Source: Dechloromonas hortensis
Lineage (GTDB): Bacteria > Pseudomonadota > Gammaproteobacteria > Burkholderiales > Rhodocyclaceae
Assembly: GCF_009469765.1 (NCBI RefSeq)
Contig: NZ_SSSQ01000010.1
Location: forward strand, 62,001-126,000
DNA: 64,000 bases
Direction: 5' to 3'
Shown: one piece after another, positions 51,496 through 60,971 of the stretch
Position numbering within the stretch: position 1 is the first letter of the stretch
How the letters are laid out: each line of letters begins with the position of its first letter
Translations under genes and position numbers: made by a program
The notes under the pieces: model-generated
The model's database searches: none
Told to the model about the DNA's origin: nothing
The model's input: the letters and a program-made list of their open reading frames with translations, nothing else

Positions 51496-52854
51496 ATGCG
51501 ACAATCCCGCCCCATGCTTCTTGCCGCTGCCCGCGGGCTCCTCGCCCATGCCTTTCCCATCCTGATCGCCCAGCTAGCCTCCATCGGCATGATGGTGGTC
51601 GATACCGCCGTCCTCGGCCACGTCAGCCCGCTCGACCTGGCGGCGGTGGCGATTGGCGGTGGCATTCATGTTTCCGTGGTTTTCGCCCTGGTCGGCATCC
51701 TGCAGGCGGTGGCGCCGGTCGTCGCCCACCTGCACGGCGCAGGGCGGGATGGCGAAGTGGCCGGCGTGCTGCAGCAGGGCTTCTGGCTGGCCCTGTTGCT
51801 CAGTATCCCCGGTGTGCTCTTCCTGCTATACCCGGGGGCGCTGCTCGGTGTGGCCAGCATGGATGCCGCGGTCGACGCCAAGGTTCGGCAGTATTTGGCG
51901 CTGCTCGCCTGGGGGCTGCCAGCAGCGCTTTGCTATCGAACCTTCTATGCCTTTTGCAATGCGCTGGGTAAGCCGCGGGTGCTGATGGGGATCGGTCTCT
52001 TCAGTCTCTTCCTGCACGCACTGCTGGCCTGGGGGTTGGCCTTGCAGGGTTGGCTGGGCGAACCGCTTGGGGTGGTCGGCTGCGCGCTGTCCAATATCGT
52101 GATCGGCTGGCTGGCCTGCCTGAGCGGGGGCGCCTATCTTGCTTACGGCCCGCTCGGCACACGTTACCGGCCATTCAGCCAGTGGCAGCGGCCGCATTGG
52201 CCGATGTGGCGCGAACTGCTGCGCCTTGGCTTGCCGATGGGGCTGTCCAATCTGGTCGAGATCACTTCGTTTACGCTGGTCAGTCTGTTCGTCGCTTCGC
52301 TTGGCGCCACCGTCGTCGCCGGTCACCGGATCGTCGCCAACATCTCGGCCCTGACTTACATGCTGCCCTTGTCGCTGGCCATTGCGACGATGGCGGCGCT
52401 CGGCCAGGCGGTTGGCGGGCGCGACTGGCCGCGGGCCCATGCCACGGTGCGCGCCGGCTTGCTGCTCGCCGCCGGCTTGTCGACGCTGGCCGGCCTGCTG
52501 CTCTGGCTGGCTGCCGAACCGCTGGTCGCTGCCTATACCGACGACCCGGCGGTGCGGTCGGTGGCGGTCGGCCTGGTCATCTACGTCGCGATTTACCAGT
52601 TTTTCGATGCCTTGCAGACGGTGGCCGGCCATGCCTTGCGCGCCTACCGGGTGACGTTTGCGCCGATGCTGGTCCAGACTTTCTGCTTTTGGGGCATCGG
52701 TTTGCTGGGCGGTGCCTGGCTTTGTTATCGCTGGTCGCCGCCGCTTGGCGTGGCCGGATTCTGGCTGGCCGCGGTGGCCGGTTTGATCCTGGCCGCTGCG
52801 ATGTTGCTGCCGCTGCTGCGCAAGGCCATGCAGGGCGTCGAATCGGTTCCATAA
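51496..52854 (+). CDS. MATE-family multidrug efflux transporter (NorM-like)
   Basis: A ~452-residue MATE transporter with twelve hydrophobic segments and the family blocks PILIAQLASIGMMVVDTAVLG and LGLPMGLSNLVEITSF. NorM proteins export cationic drugs in exchange for Na+ or H+. The ATG at 51496 is used; the ATG at 51514 fits homologues nearly as well. It is divergent from paaK. Confidence 0.87.
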   Translation: MRQSRPMLLAAARGLLAHAFPILIAQLASIGMMVVDTAVLGHVSPLDLAAVAIGGGIHVSVVFALVGILQAVAPVVAHLHGAGRDGEVAGVLQQGFWLALLLSIPGVLFLLYPGALLGVASMDAAVDAKVRQYLALLAWGLPAALCYRTFYAFCNALGKPRVLMGIGLFSLFLHALLAWGLALQGWLGEPLGVVGCALSNIVIGWLACLSGGAYLAYGPLGTRYRPFSQWQRPHWPMWRELLRLGLPMGLSNLVEITSFTLVSLFVASLGATVVAGHRIVANISALTYMLPLSLAIATMAALGQAVGGRDWPRAHATVRAGLLLAAGLSTLAGLLLWLAAEPLVAAYTDDPAVRSVAVGLVIYVAIYQFFDALQTVAGHALRAYRVTFAPMLVQTFCFWGIGLLGGAWLCYRWSPPLGVAGFWLAAVAGLILAAAMLLPLLRKAMQGVESVP

Positions 52855-52990
52855 TTATGAATTTTGGTCTGCAATAATTTTTTCCGTATGTGGTAAGATT
52901 TTGGGCTCAAGACGGTATAACCGGGTGGGGTCAGGGGATGTTTCGGCCACCGCTCATTGCTCGCAACTCAACTAAACGCAAGGAAAGCGC

Positions 52991-54151
<1,161 letters not shown>

Positions 54152-54162
54152 GGAGCTATTGA

Positions 54163-55056
54163 ATGTCCATTTTCATCAATAAAGACACCCGCATCATCAC
54201 CCAGGGCATCACCGGCAAGACCGGTCAGTTCCACACGGAAAAGTGCCAGGAATACGCGAACGGCAAGGAATGCTTCGTTGCCGGCGTGAACCCGAAGAAG
54301 GCCGGCGAGTCCATCTTCAACATCCCCATCTACGCCTCCGTCAAGGAAGCCGCTGCCGAAACCGGTGCCACCGTTTCCGTTATCTACGTGCCGCCCCCGG
54401 GTGCTGCTGCCGCGATCTGGGAAGCCGTTGAAGCCGACCTCGACCTGGCCATCTGCATCACCGAAGGCATTCCTGTGCGCGACATGCTGATCCTGCGCAA
54501 CAAGATGAAGGAAAAGGAAGCCAAGGGCGGCAAGAAGACCCTGCTGCTCGGCCCGAACTGCCCCGGCCTGATTACCCCGGACGAAGTGAAGATCGGCATC
54601 ATGCCGGGTCACATCCACCGCAAGGGCCGCATCGGCGTCGTCTCCCGCTCCGGCACCCTGACCTACGAAGCCGTCGGCCAGCTGACCGAAATCGGTCTCG
54701 GCCAGTCGTCTGCCGTCGGTATCGGTGGCGACCCGATCAACGGTCTGAAGCACATCGACGTCATGAAGGCCTTCAATGACGATCCGGAAACCGACGCCGT
54801 CATCATGATCGGCGAAATCGGTGGTCCGGACGAAGCCGAAGCCGCCATGTGGTGCAAGGAAAACATGAAGAAGCCGGTCGTCGGCTTCATCGCCGGTGTT
54901 ACCGCCCCGGCCGGCAAGCGCATGGGTCACGCTGGTGCGTTGATCTCCGGCGGTGCCGACACCGCCGATGCCAAGCTCGCCATCATGGAAGAGTGTGGCT
55001 TCAAGGTGACGCGCAATCCGTCCGAAATGGCCAAGCTGCTCAAGGCCATGCTGTAA
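54163..55056 (+). CDS. sucD: Succinyl-CoA synthetase alpha subunit SucD
   Basis: A 297-residue CoA-binding subunit. The active-site His is phosphorylated within MGHAGALISGG, and TRIITQGITGKTGQFHTE marks the N-terminal Rossmann domain. It forms the enzyme with SucC. A terminator lies 20 bases after the stop. Confidence 0.97.
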   Translation: MSIFINKDTRIITQGITGKTGQFHTEKCQEYANGKECFVAGVNPKKAGESIFNIPIYASVKEAAAETGATVSVIYVPPPGAAAAIWEAVEADLDLAICITEGIPVRDMLILRNKMKEKEAKGGKKTLLLGPNCPGLITPDEVKIGIMPGHIHRKGRIGVVSRSGTLTYEAVGQLTEIGLGQSSAVGIGGDPINGLKHIDVMKAFNDDPETDAVIMIGEIGGPDEAEAAMWCKENMKKPVVGFIAGVTAPAGKRMGHAGALISGGADTADAKLAIMEECGFKVTRNPSEMAKLLKAML

Positions 55057-55076
55057 AATTCGAGCCTAGCTCAACC

Positions 55077-55106
55077 AAAAAGGCGGGCCGCGTGTCCGCC
55101 TTTTTT
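55077..55106 (+). terminator. Rho-independent terminator after sucCD
   Basis: AAAAAGGCGG and CCGCCTTTTT pair around a 9-base loop, with a further T. It ends only 15 bases before the terC-family start, so that gene must rely on read-through or a promoter inside sucD or this hairpin. Confidence 0.85.
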
Positions 55107-55120
55107 ACGTCTGCAGGTTT

Positions 55121-55822
55121 ATGGAACTCGACTTTTTTTCTACCGCTTTCTGGATCGCCGTTGGCCAGATCATCCTGATCGATATCGTGCTCTCCGGCGA
55201 CAATGCCGTGGTGATCGCACTCGCCTGCCGTAATCTGGCGCCGGAGCAACGCAAGGCCGGCATTTTCTGGGGCGTCGCCGGGGCGGTCAGCCTGCGTGTG
55301 GTGCTGACGGTTTTTGCCGCGCTGGTTATGGACCTGCCCTGGCTGAAACTGGTTGGCGGCGTGCTGCTGGTGTGGATCGCCGTCAAGTTGATGCTGCCCG
55401 AGGAGGAGGAGGGGCATGACATCAAGTCCTCGGCCAACTTGTGGGGCGCCGTCAAGACCATCATCGTCGCCGATTTCGTGATGAGCCTCGACAACGTGAT
55501 TGCCGTTGCCGGTGCCGCGCATGGCAGCCTGGCGCTGCTGCTGTTCGGTTTGGCCGTCAGCATTCCGCTGATCGTCTGGTCGAGCCAGTTGATCCTGCAC
55601 TGGATGGAACGCTTTCCGTCCATCGTGTTGTTCGGTGCGGCCTTGCTCGGCTACGTGGCGGGGCAGATGGTTTTTACCGACCCTGGGGTGCTGGCCGTGC
55701 TGCCGGCCCTGCCGGCCTGGTCGGCGAAGCTGGCCGGTGCCGTCGGGGCGCTGGTCGTGGTGGTAGTGGGGCGCTGGCTGGAGCAGCGGATTCTCGCCCG
55801 CCAGGACGTGACGATCGTATAA
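55121..55822 (+). CDS. TerC-family membrane protein (YjbE type)
   Basis: A 233-residue protein with about seven membrane helices and two conserved acidic motifs, VLSGDNAVVIALA and VMSLDNVIAVAGA, which face each other in the TerC fold. TerC relatives take part in manganese export/metalation of secreted proteins or tellurium resistance; which applies here is unknown. No manganese riboswitch is visible upstream: only the sucD terminator occupies the short gap. Confidence 0.85.
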   Translation: MELDFFSTAFWIAVGQIILIDIVLSGDNAVVIALACRNLAPEQRKAGIFWGVAGAVSLRVVLTVFAALVMDLPWLKLVGGVLLVWIAVKLMLPEEEEGHDIKSSANLWGAVKTIIVADFVMSLDNVIAVAGAAHGSLALLLFGLAVSIPLIVWSSQLILHWMERFPSIVLFGAALLGYVAGQMVFTDPGVLAVLPALPAWSAKLAGAVGALVVVVVGRWLEQRILARQDVTIV

Positions 55823-55831
55823 GGAATAAAC

Positions 55832-56788
55832 ATGGCCCTGTTTCTTTCGGAAAATGACGTAAAACAGCTGTTGACCGTAGGAATGGCCATGGAAGCTGTC
55901 GAATCGGCGCATCGCGACCTGGCGCTCGGCCAGGCGCAGGACACGCCGCGGGCACGGACCCGACTGCCGCAGACGGCCCTGCACATCCTGCAGGGCGCCT
56001 TGCCGGCGCAGGGCGTGCTCGGCTACAAGGCCTACACCAGCAACCGCAGCGGTAACCGTTTTCTGGTGCACCTTTTCGACGCGGCAAGCGGCCGTTTGCG
56101 GGCGATGATCGAGGCCGACTATCTGGGCATGATCCGCACCGGTGCGGCGAGCGGGGTGGCCGCCAAATGGCTCGCCCGGCCGGAGGCGAAGGTGGCTGGC
56201 GTGTTCGGCGCCGGTTGGCAGGCCGAGGGGCACGTCCGCGCCATCTGCGAAGCGCTGCCGCTGGAATGCGTCAAGGTGTTCGCGCGCCAGGCCGACAAGC
56301 TGGCCGTGTTCTGCCAGCGGCTGAGCGAGCAGACCGGCGTCCGCGTCGTGCCGGCGGCGAGTGCCGAAGAGGCCGTGCGCGATAGTGATCTGCTCGGTAC
56401 TGTGACGACTGCCGCACAGCCGCTGTTTGACGCCGTATGGCTGAGTCCGGGGACCCACATCAACGCCGCCGGCTCGAATGCGCTGATTCGCCAGGAATTG
56501 TCGGAGGCGACGCTGCGGCGCTGCGGCCTGATCGCTGTCGATACCGTCGCCACGGCACTGGCCGAGGCCGGCGATCTGTTGCCGCTGCTCGAAAAGGGGC
56601 GCTTGCAGCCGCGCCAGATGGTCGAACTGGGCGAGGTGATCATCGGTCGCCAGCCGGGCCGGGAGTCGGCCGAGCAAATTACCGTCTTTGAGTCGCAGGG
56701 CCTGGCCATCCAGGACCTAGCAGTTGCCCTACGGGTGCTGGCAGCTGCCGAAGCGACCGGCCTGGGGGTGGAAATCCCGCTGCAATGA
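55832..56788 (+). CDS. Ornithine cyclodeaminase/mu-crystallin family protein
   Basis: A 318-residue NAD(P)-dependent enzyme with the Rossmann motif VFGAGWQAEGH and MIRTGAASGVAAKWLARPE. Family members include ornithine cyclodeaminase, alanine dehydrogenase and ketimine reductases; eye inspection cannot tell them apart, and no ornithine pathway genes are nearby. It starts 9 bases after terC with AAGGA upstream, so the two are in one operon. Confidence 0.85.
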   Translation: MALFLSENDVKQLLTVGMAMEAVESAHRDLALGQAQDTPRARTRLPQTALHILQGALPAQGVLGYKAYTSNRSGNRFLVHLFDAASGRLRAMIEADYLGMIRTGAASGVAAKWLARPEAKVAGVFGAGWQAEGHVRAICEALPLECVKVFARQADKLAVFCQRLSEQTGVRVVPAASAEEAVRDSDLLGTVTTAAQPLFDAVWLSPGTHINAAGSNALIRQELSEATLRRCGLIAVDTVATALAEAGDLLPLLEKGRLQPRQMVELGEVIIGRQPGRESAEQITVFESQGLAIQDLAVALRVLAAAEATGLGVEIPLQ

Positions 56789-56884
56789 GGTTTGACCGGA
56801 GCCTGGGCTCGGCGTAAAAATATGCCCGACTCCTATGCTTCAAGGATGTTTGGCAGCAGCTACGGGGATGGAAGGGAAAAGGGG

Positions 56885-59419
56885 ATGGCAAAAGCCGCAT
56901 TCTGGCGGTCGGAATGGTTTCTCGGCGGGCTGTTGACGCTGCTCCTGCTGCTGGCCGGGGCGAGCGATCTGCTGCAAAGCCTTGAGCGCAAGGCCTACGA
57001 CATCGGGGTGCAGGCGGCGAGCCGCACGCCTAGCGAACGTATCGCGATTATCGCCATCGACGAGCCGAGCCTGGCCAATTTGGGCCGCTGGCCGTGGCCG
57101 CGCGACCTGCACGCCCGCCTGATCGACCGCCTGGCCAGTGCGCCGGCCAAGGTGATCGCCAGCACCGTGTTTTTCTCCGAGGCGCAACTCGACCCGGGCT
57201 ATCGCTACATCAGCCGCCTGATCGATATCGTCAACCAGGCGGCTGCCGAAGGCGTAACGCAGACGCCGGAAACCGCCAGGATCGCTGCCCTGCTCAGCGA
57301 GGCGGAAACGACCCTGAATACCGACCGCCAACTGGCCGAGAGCCTGGCCCGGGCGGGCAACGTCATCCTGCCTTTCCTCTTTAAACTGGGTGAGGCGCGC
57401 GATCGCCCGGACGGTGCACTGGCCGATTTTGTCGTCAAGAATCGCTTGCCGCAGGTCGCCGAGGCCAACGGCGAGACAGCCAGCGCCGTGCAGGTGCAAC
57501 TGCCGATCGAAATGCTGGGTGGTCAGGCCTTGGCACTCGGGCATTTGAATGCGCGACCGGATGCCGATGGGGCGATCCGCAGTGAACCGCTGGTCGTTCG
57601 TTATTTCGACCAGTTCTACCCGGCCCTGTCCCTGATGGTGGCGGCGCGCAGCCTGAATCTCGGGCCAGCCGACATCCGGGTTACCCTCGGCCAGGAGGTC
57701 CGCCTCGGCAAGCTGCGCATACCGACCAATCGCAGCACCGAGATGAATACCTTCTTCTACAGGGAGTCCGCCGGTCGACCGGCTTTTTCGGTCGATTCTT
57801 TCTACGACGTGCTGTCCGGCAAGATTCCGGCCAGCAAATATGCTGGCAAGATCGTGCTGATCGGGGCGACGGCGGCCGGCCTGGGGGCGACGCAGGTGAC
57901 GCCGTTCTCGCCCGCGATGCCGCCGGTGCTGATCCTGGCGCATTCGGTGTCAAGCCTCCTGCAGGAGCATTTTTTCGTGACCCCGCGCTGGGGCAACTGG
58001 GTCAGCCTGGGCGCCATGCTGCTGGTCGGCCTTTATCTGATGTTCGTCTTGCCGCGTCTGACGGCGGGTGTCGGTGCGCTGCTCACCCTGCTCGTGCTGG
58101 TCGCTCTGGTTGGCAGCCATTTCGGGCTGATGCTCGGAGCCGGGATCTGGATCCCGCTGATGGGGGCGAGCAGCCTGCTGCTGATCGGCCATCTGCTGCT
58201 GACTACCCGGCGCTTTCTGCTGACCGAGCGCGGCAAGGAAAAGTCCGATCTCGAGTCGGCCGAATCCAATCGCATGCTGGGGCTGGCTTTCCAGGGGCAG
58301 GGCATGCTCGACCTGGCTTTCGACAAGTTCCGCCGCTGCCCGCTCGATGAAGCGCTGCTCGACAGCCTCTACAGCCTGGCCCTGGATTACGAACGCAAAC
58401 GCCAGTTCAACAAGGCGGAAACGGTATTGTGCTACATGGCCGATTTCAATCCCAAGTTCCGCGATCTGCCCGAGCGCCTGGCCCGTCTCAAGCAGATGTC
58501 GGATAACGTGCTGTTGGCCGGATCACGCGGACAAACGGCGAGCGGCGCCGTGCTGTTGGGCGACGCGCAGGTCGAGAAGCCGATGTTGGGGCGTTACCAG
58601 CTGGAAAAAGAACTGGGCAAGGGGGCGATGGGCGTGGTCTATCTCGGGCGCGATCCGAAGATCAACCGGGTAGTCGCGATCAAGACCATGGCGCTGGCCC
58701 AGGAGTTCGACGCCGACGAACTGGCCGAGGTCAAGCAGCGCTTCTTCCGCGAGGCCGAAACGGCCGGCCGCCTCAATCATCCGAATATCGTCACCATGTA
58801 CGACGCCGGCGAGGAGCACGATCTGGCCTATATCGCCATGGAGTTCCTGAAGGGCCGCGATCTGGTGCCGCAGACCAAGCCAGGCGCCTTGCTGCCGCTG
58901 CCGAATGTGTTGTCGATCATCGCCCGGGTGGCCGATGCGCTCGATTACGCGCATCGCAACAACGTCGTCCATCGCGACATCAAACCGGCCAACATCATGT
59001 ACGAGCCGGCCTCGGACCAGGTCAAAGTGACCGATTTCGGCATTGCCCGGATTACAGACTCGTCGAAAACACGGACTGGCATGGTGCTCGGGACGCCTTC
59101 CTACATGTCGCCGGAACAACTGGCCGGCAAGAAAATCGACGGTCGTTCCGACCTTTTCTCGCTCGGGGTCACGCTCTATCAGATGTGCTGCGGTCAACTG
59201 CCGTTTACCGGCGAATCCCTGGCCCAGTTGATGTTCCGGATCGCCAACGAGGCGCCGACCGATATCGCCGTCCTTAACCCGCAACTCCCGGGCGCGGTGG
59301 TGGCAGTGATCGAGCAGGCCTTGCAAAAGAACGTCGAGCAGCGCTATCAGCAAGGCAGCCAAATGGCCGCCGATTTGCGCGCCTGCCTGACCGGCTTGGT
59401 AACGGAGGCGGAGCAATGA
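56885..59419 (+). CDS. CHASE2-domain membrane serine/threonine protein kinase
   Basis: An 844-residue receptor-like kinase. A first membrane helix (~12-30) leads to an extracytoplasmic CHASE2 sensor (~35-360, IAIIAIDEPSLANLGRWPWP). Three membrane helices follow (~375-455), then a TPR-like linker (~465-550) and a Hanks-type kinase domain (~568-835). Seen are the Gly loop LGKGAMGVVY, VAIKTM with Lys, HRDIKPANIM, TDFGIAR and GTPSYMSPEQ, so the kinase should be active. ATG 56885 has GGAAGG upstream. The PP2C phosphatase gene overlaps it by 4 bases. Confidence 0.9.
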   Translation: MAKAAFWRSEWFLGGLLTLLLLLAGASDLLQSLERKAYDIGVQAASRTPSERIAIIAIDEPSLANLGRWPWPRDLHARLIDRLASAPAKVIASTVFFSEAQLDPGYRYISRLIDIVNQAAAEGVTQTPETARIAALLSEAETTLNTDRQLAESLARAGNVILPFLFKLGEARDRPDGALADFVVKNRLPQVAEANGETASAVQVQLPIEMLGGQALALGHLNARPDADGAIRSEPLVVRYFDQFYPALSLMVAARSLNLGPADIRVTLGQEVRLGKLRIPTNRSTEMNTFFYRESAGRPAFSVDSFYDVLSGKIPASKYAGKIVLIGATAAGLGATQVTPFSPAMPPVLILAHSVSSLLQEHFFVTPRWGNWVSLGAMLLVGLYLMFVLPRLTAGVGALLTLLVLVALVGSHFGLMLGAGIWIPLMGASSLLLIGHLLLTTRRFLLTERGKEKSDLESAESNRMLGLAFQGQGMLDLAFDKFRRCPLDEALLDSLYSLALDYERKRQFNKAETVLCYMADFNPKFRDLPERLARLKQMSDNVLLAGSRGQTASGAVLLGDAQVEKPMLGRYQLEKELGKGAMGVVYLGRDPKINRVVAIKTMALAQEFDADELAEVKQRFFREAETAGRLNHPNIVTMYDAGEEHDLAYIAMEFLKGRDLVPQTKPGALLPLPNVLSIIARVADALDYAHRNNVVHRDIKPANIMYEPASDQVKVTDFGIARITDSSKTRTGMVLGTPSYMSPEQLAGKKIDGRSDLFSLGVTLYQMCCGQLPFTGESLAQLMFRIANEAPTDIAVLNPQLPGAVVAVIEQALQKNVEQRYQQGSQMAADLRACLTGLVTEAEQ

Positions 59420-60240
59420 AAAAGCTGGCCGATGCCCTCGAGATGGTGACGGCGACCGACCCGGGGCTGGTGCGCGGCCAGAACGAAGATGCGGTGTTTG
59501 CCGATGCGGGCCTCGGGCTGGCCATTCTGGCCGACGGCATGGGTGGGTATAACGCCGGCGAAGTGGCGAGCGGCATGGCGACGACGCTGCTGGCGGCGAA
59601 TTTTGCCCAATTCATGGCGGCCTCGCCGATGCGTGATGCCGAGTCGATGCGGGCAGAGGTCATGCATCAGCGCCTGCTGGCCGAGATATCGGCCGTCAAT
59701 ACGGCGATTTTTCAGGCTGCCGAAAGCCAGCCACGCTATGCCGGCATGGGAACGACGCTGGTCGTCGCCTGCTTTTATGATAATCGTATGAGTGTCGCCC
59801 ATCTCGGGGATTCGCGCCTCTACCGGCTGCGCGGCGGCTATTTCGAGCAGTTGACCAAGGATCATTCCCTCTTACAGGAACAGCTTGATAGTGGCATGAT
59901 TAGCGCTGAAGAAGCTCGCTACTCGCTGAACAAGAACCTTGTCACGCGTGCCCTGGGTGTCGATGCGATGGTCGAGACGGAAATTCACGACTACGACGTC
60001 CAGCTTGATGACATTTTCCTGCTCTGCTCGGATGGCCTCAGTGACATGCTGGACGACACCGAGATTGCGCTCGCCGTGCAAACCCTGGGTGACAACCTGG
60101 CATTGGCGGCGGAGCATCTGGTGCAGATGGCGAATGACAATGGCGGGCGGGATAATATTTCGGTGATTCTGGTGAGGGTGCGCGGTGATTACACGGTATC
60201 CCGGGGCTGGTGGCAAAAGCTGCTGGCCCGGCTCAAGTGA
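59416..60240 (+). CDS. PP2C-family protein serine/threonine phosphatase
   Basis: A 274-residue PPM/Stp1-type phosphatase. Metal-binding Asp motifs are present: NEDAVFAD, LADGMGGYNAGE, LCSDGLSDML and GGRDNISVILVRV, so catalysis is expected. It overlaps the kinase gene by ATGA and presumably reverses that kinase's phosphorylations. A hydrophobic/basic C-terminal end (SRGWWQKLLARLK) may touch the membrane. Confidence 0.92.
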   Translation: MKKLADALEMVTATDPGLVRGQNEDAVFADAGLGLAILADGMGGYNAGEVASGMATTLLAANFAQFMAASPMRDAESMRAEVMHQRLLAEISAVNTAIFQAAESQPRYAGMGTTLVVACFYDNRMSVAHLGDSRLYRLRGGYFEQLTKDHSLLQEQLDSGMISAEEARYSLNKNLVTRALGVDAMVETEIHDYDVQLDDIFLLCSDGLSDMLDDTEIALAVQTLGDNLALAAEHLVQMANDNGGRDNISVILVRVRGDYTVSRGWWQKLLARLK

Positions 60241-60255
60241 GATGAGGCAGGCAAT

Positions 60256-60951
60256 ATGGCAAAAATGATCCTTTCGATGGATGGACTGGTGCTCAAGGAA
60301 ATTCAGCTGACCAAGGAGCGCCTGACCATCGGCCGAAAGCCGCACAACGATATCCAGATCGATAACCTGGCTATTTCCGGCGAGCATGCGGTGATCGTCA
60401 CCATCCTCAACGATTCTTTCCTTGAGGATATGAACAGCACCAACGGCACCCTGGTCAACGGGCAGCCGATCAAGAAGCATTTCCTGCGCAACAACGATGT
60501 CGTCGAACTGGGCAAATACCGGCTCAAGTACATGGCAGAGTTGCAGGTCGGGGCCGGCACTCCCAGCGAATACGAGAAATCATCGGCCATCCGTTCGAGC
60601 GCCATCCGGCCGCAGGACATGCAACTGGTCGAGCATGGTACGCGCAGCAACGTGGCGCCCGCCGCTGCGCCGGCGCCGAGCGCGATGCCGGCCGCGGCGG
60701 TGCAATTGCTGAACGGTGCCAATGCCGGCAAGGAACTCGACCTGACCAAGACGCTGACCACGCTCGGCAAGCCGGGGCTGCAGGTGGCTGTCATCGCCAA
60801 GCGGCCGCACGGTTATTTCATTACCCACGTCGAAGGCTTGCAGTTTCCCATCGTCAATGGCCAGGCGCTGGACGCCCAGGCATATCGTTTGAAAGACCAT
60901 GACGTGATCGAGATTGCCGGGATCAAGATGGAGTTCTTCCTGAAGTCCTGA
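60256..60951 (+). CDS. FHA-domain protein, apparently with a second degenerate FHA domain
   Basis: A 231-residue cytoplasmic protein. The first FHA domain (~5-95) has IGRKPHNDIQIDNLAISGEHA and NSTNGTLVNG, the conserved phosphothreonine-reading residues. After an Ala/Pro linker, residues ~145-231 look like a second FHA fold (TLGKPG, GYFITHV, VNGQAL, RLKDHDVIEIAGIKMEF) without the binding residues. It likely reads phosphorylation by the kinase two genes upstream. It starts 15 bases after the phosphatase gene. Confidence 0.85.
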   Translation: MAKMILSMDGLVLKEIQLTKERLTIGRKPHNDIQIDNLAISGEHAVIVTILNDSFLEDMNSTNGTLVNGQPIKKHFLRNNDVVELGKYRLKYMAELQVGAGTPSEYEKSSAIRSSAIRPQDMQLVEHGTRSNVAPAAAPAPSAMPAAAVQLLNGANAGKELDLTKTLTTLGKPGLQVAVIAKRPHGYFITHVEGLQFPIVNGQALDAQAYRLKDHDVIEIAGIKMEFFLKS

Positions 60952-60971
60952 GTTTTCAGCTTTTTGCTGCC

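Noticed and set aside
55057..55120. A yybP-ykoY manganese riboswitch before the terC-family gene
   Set aside because: The 64-base gap is filled by the sucCD terminator and leaves no space for the riboswitch fold.
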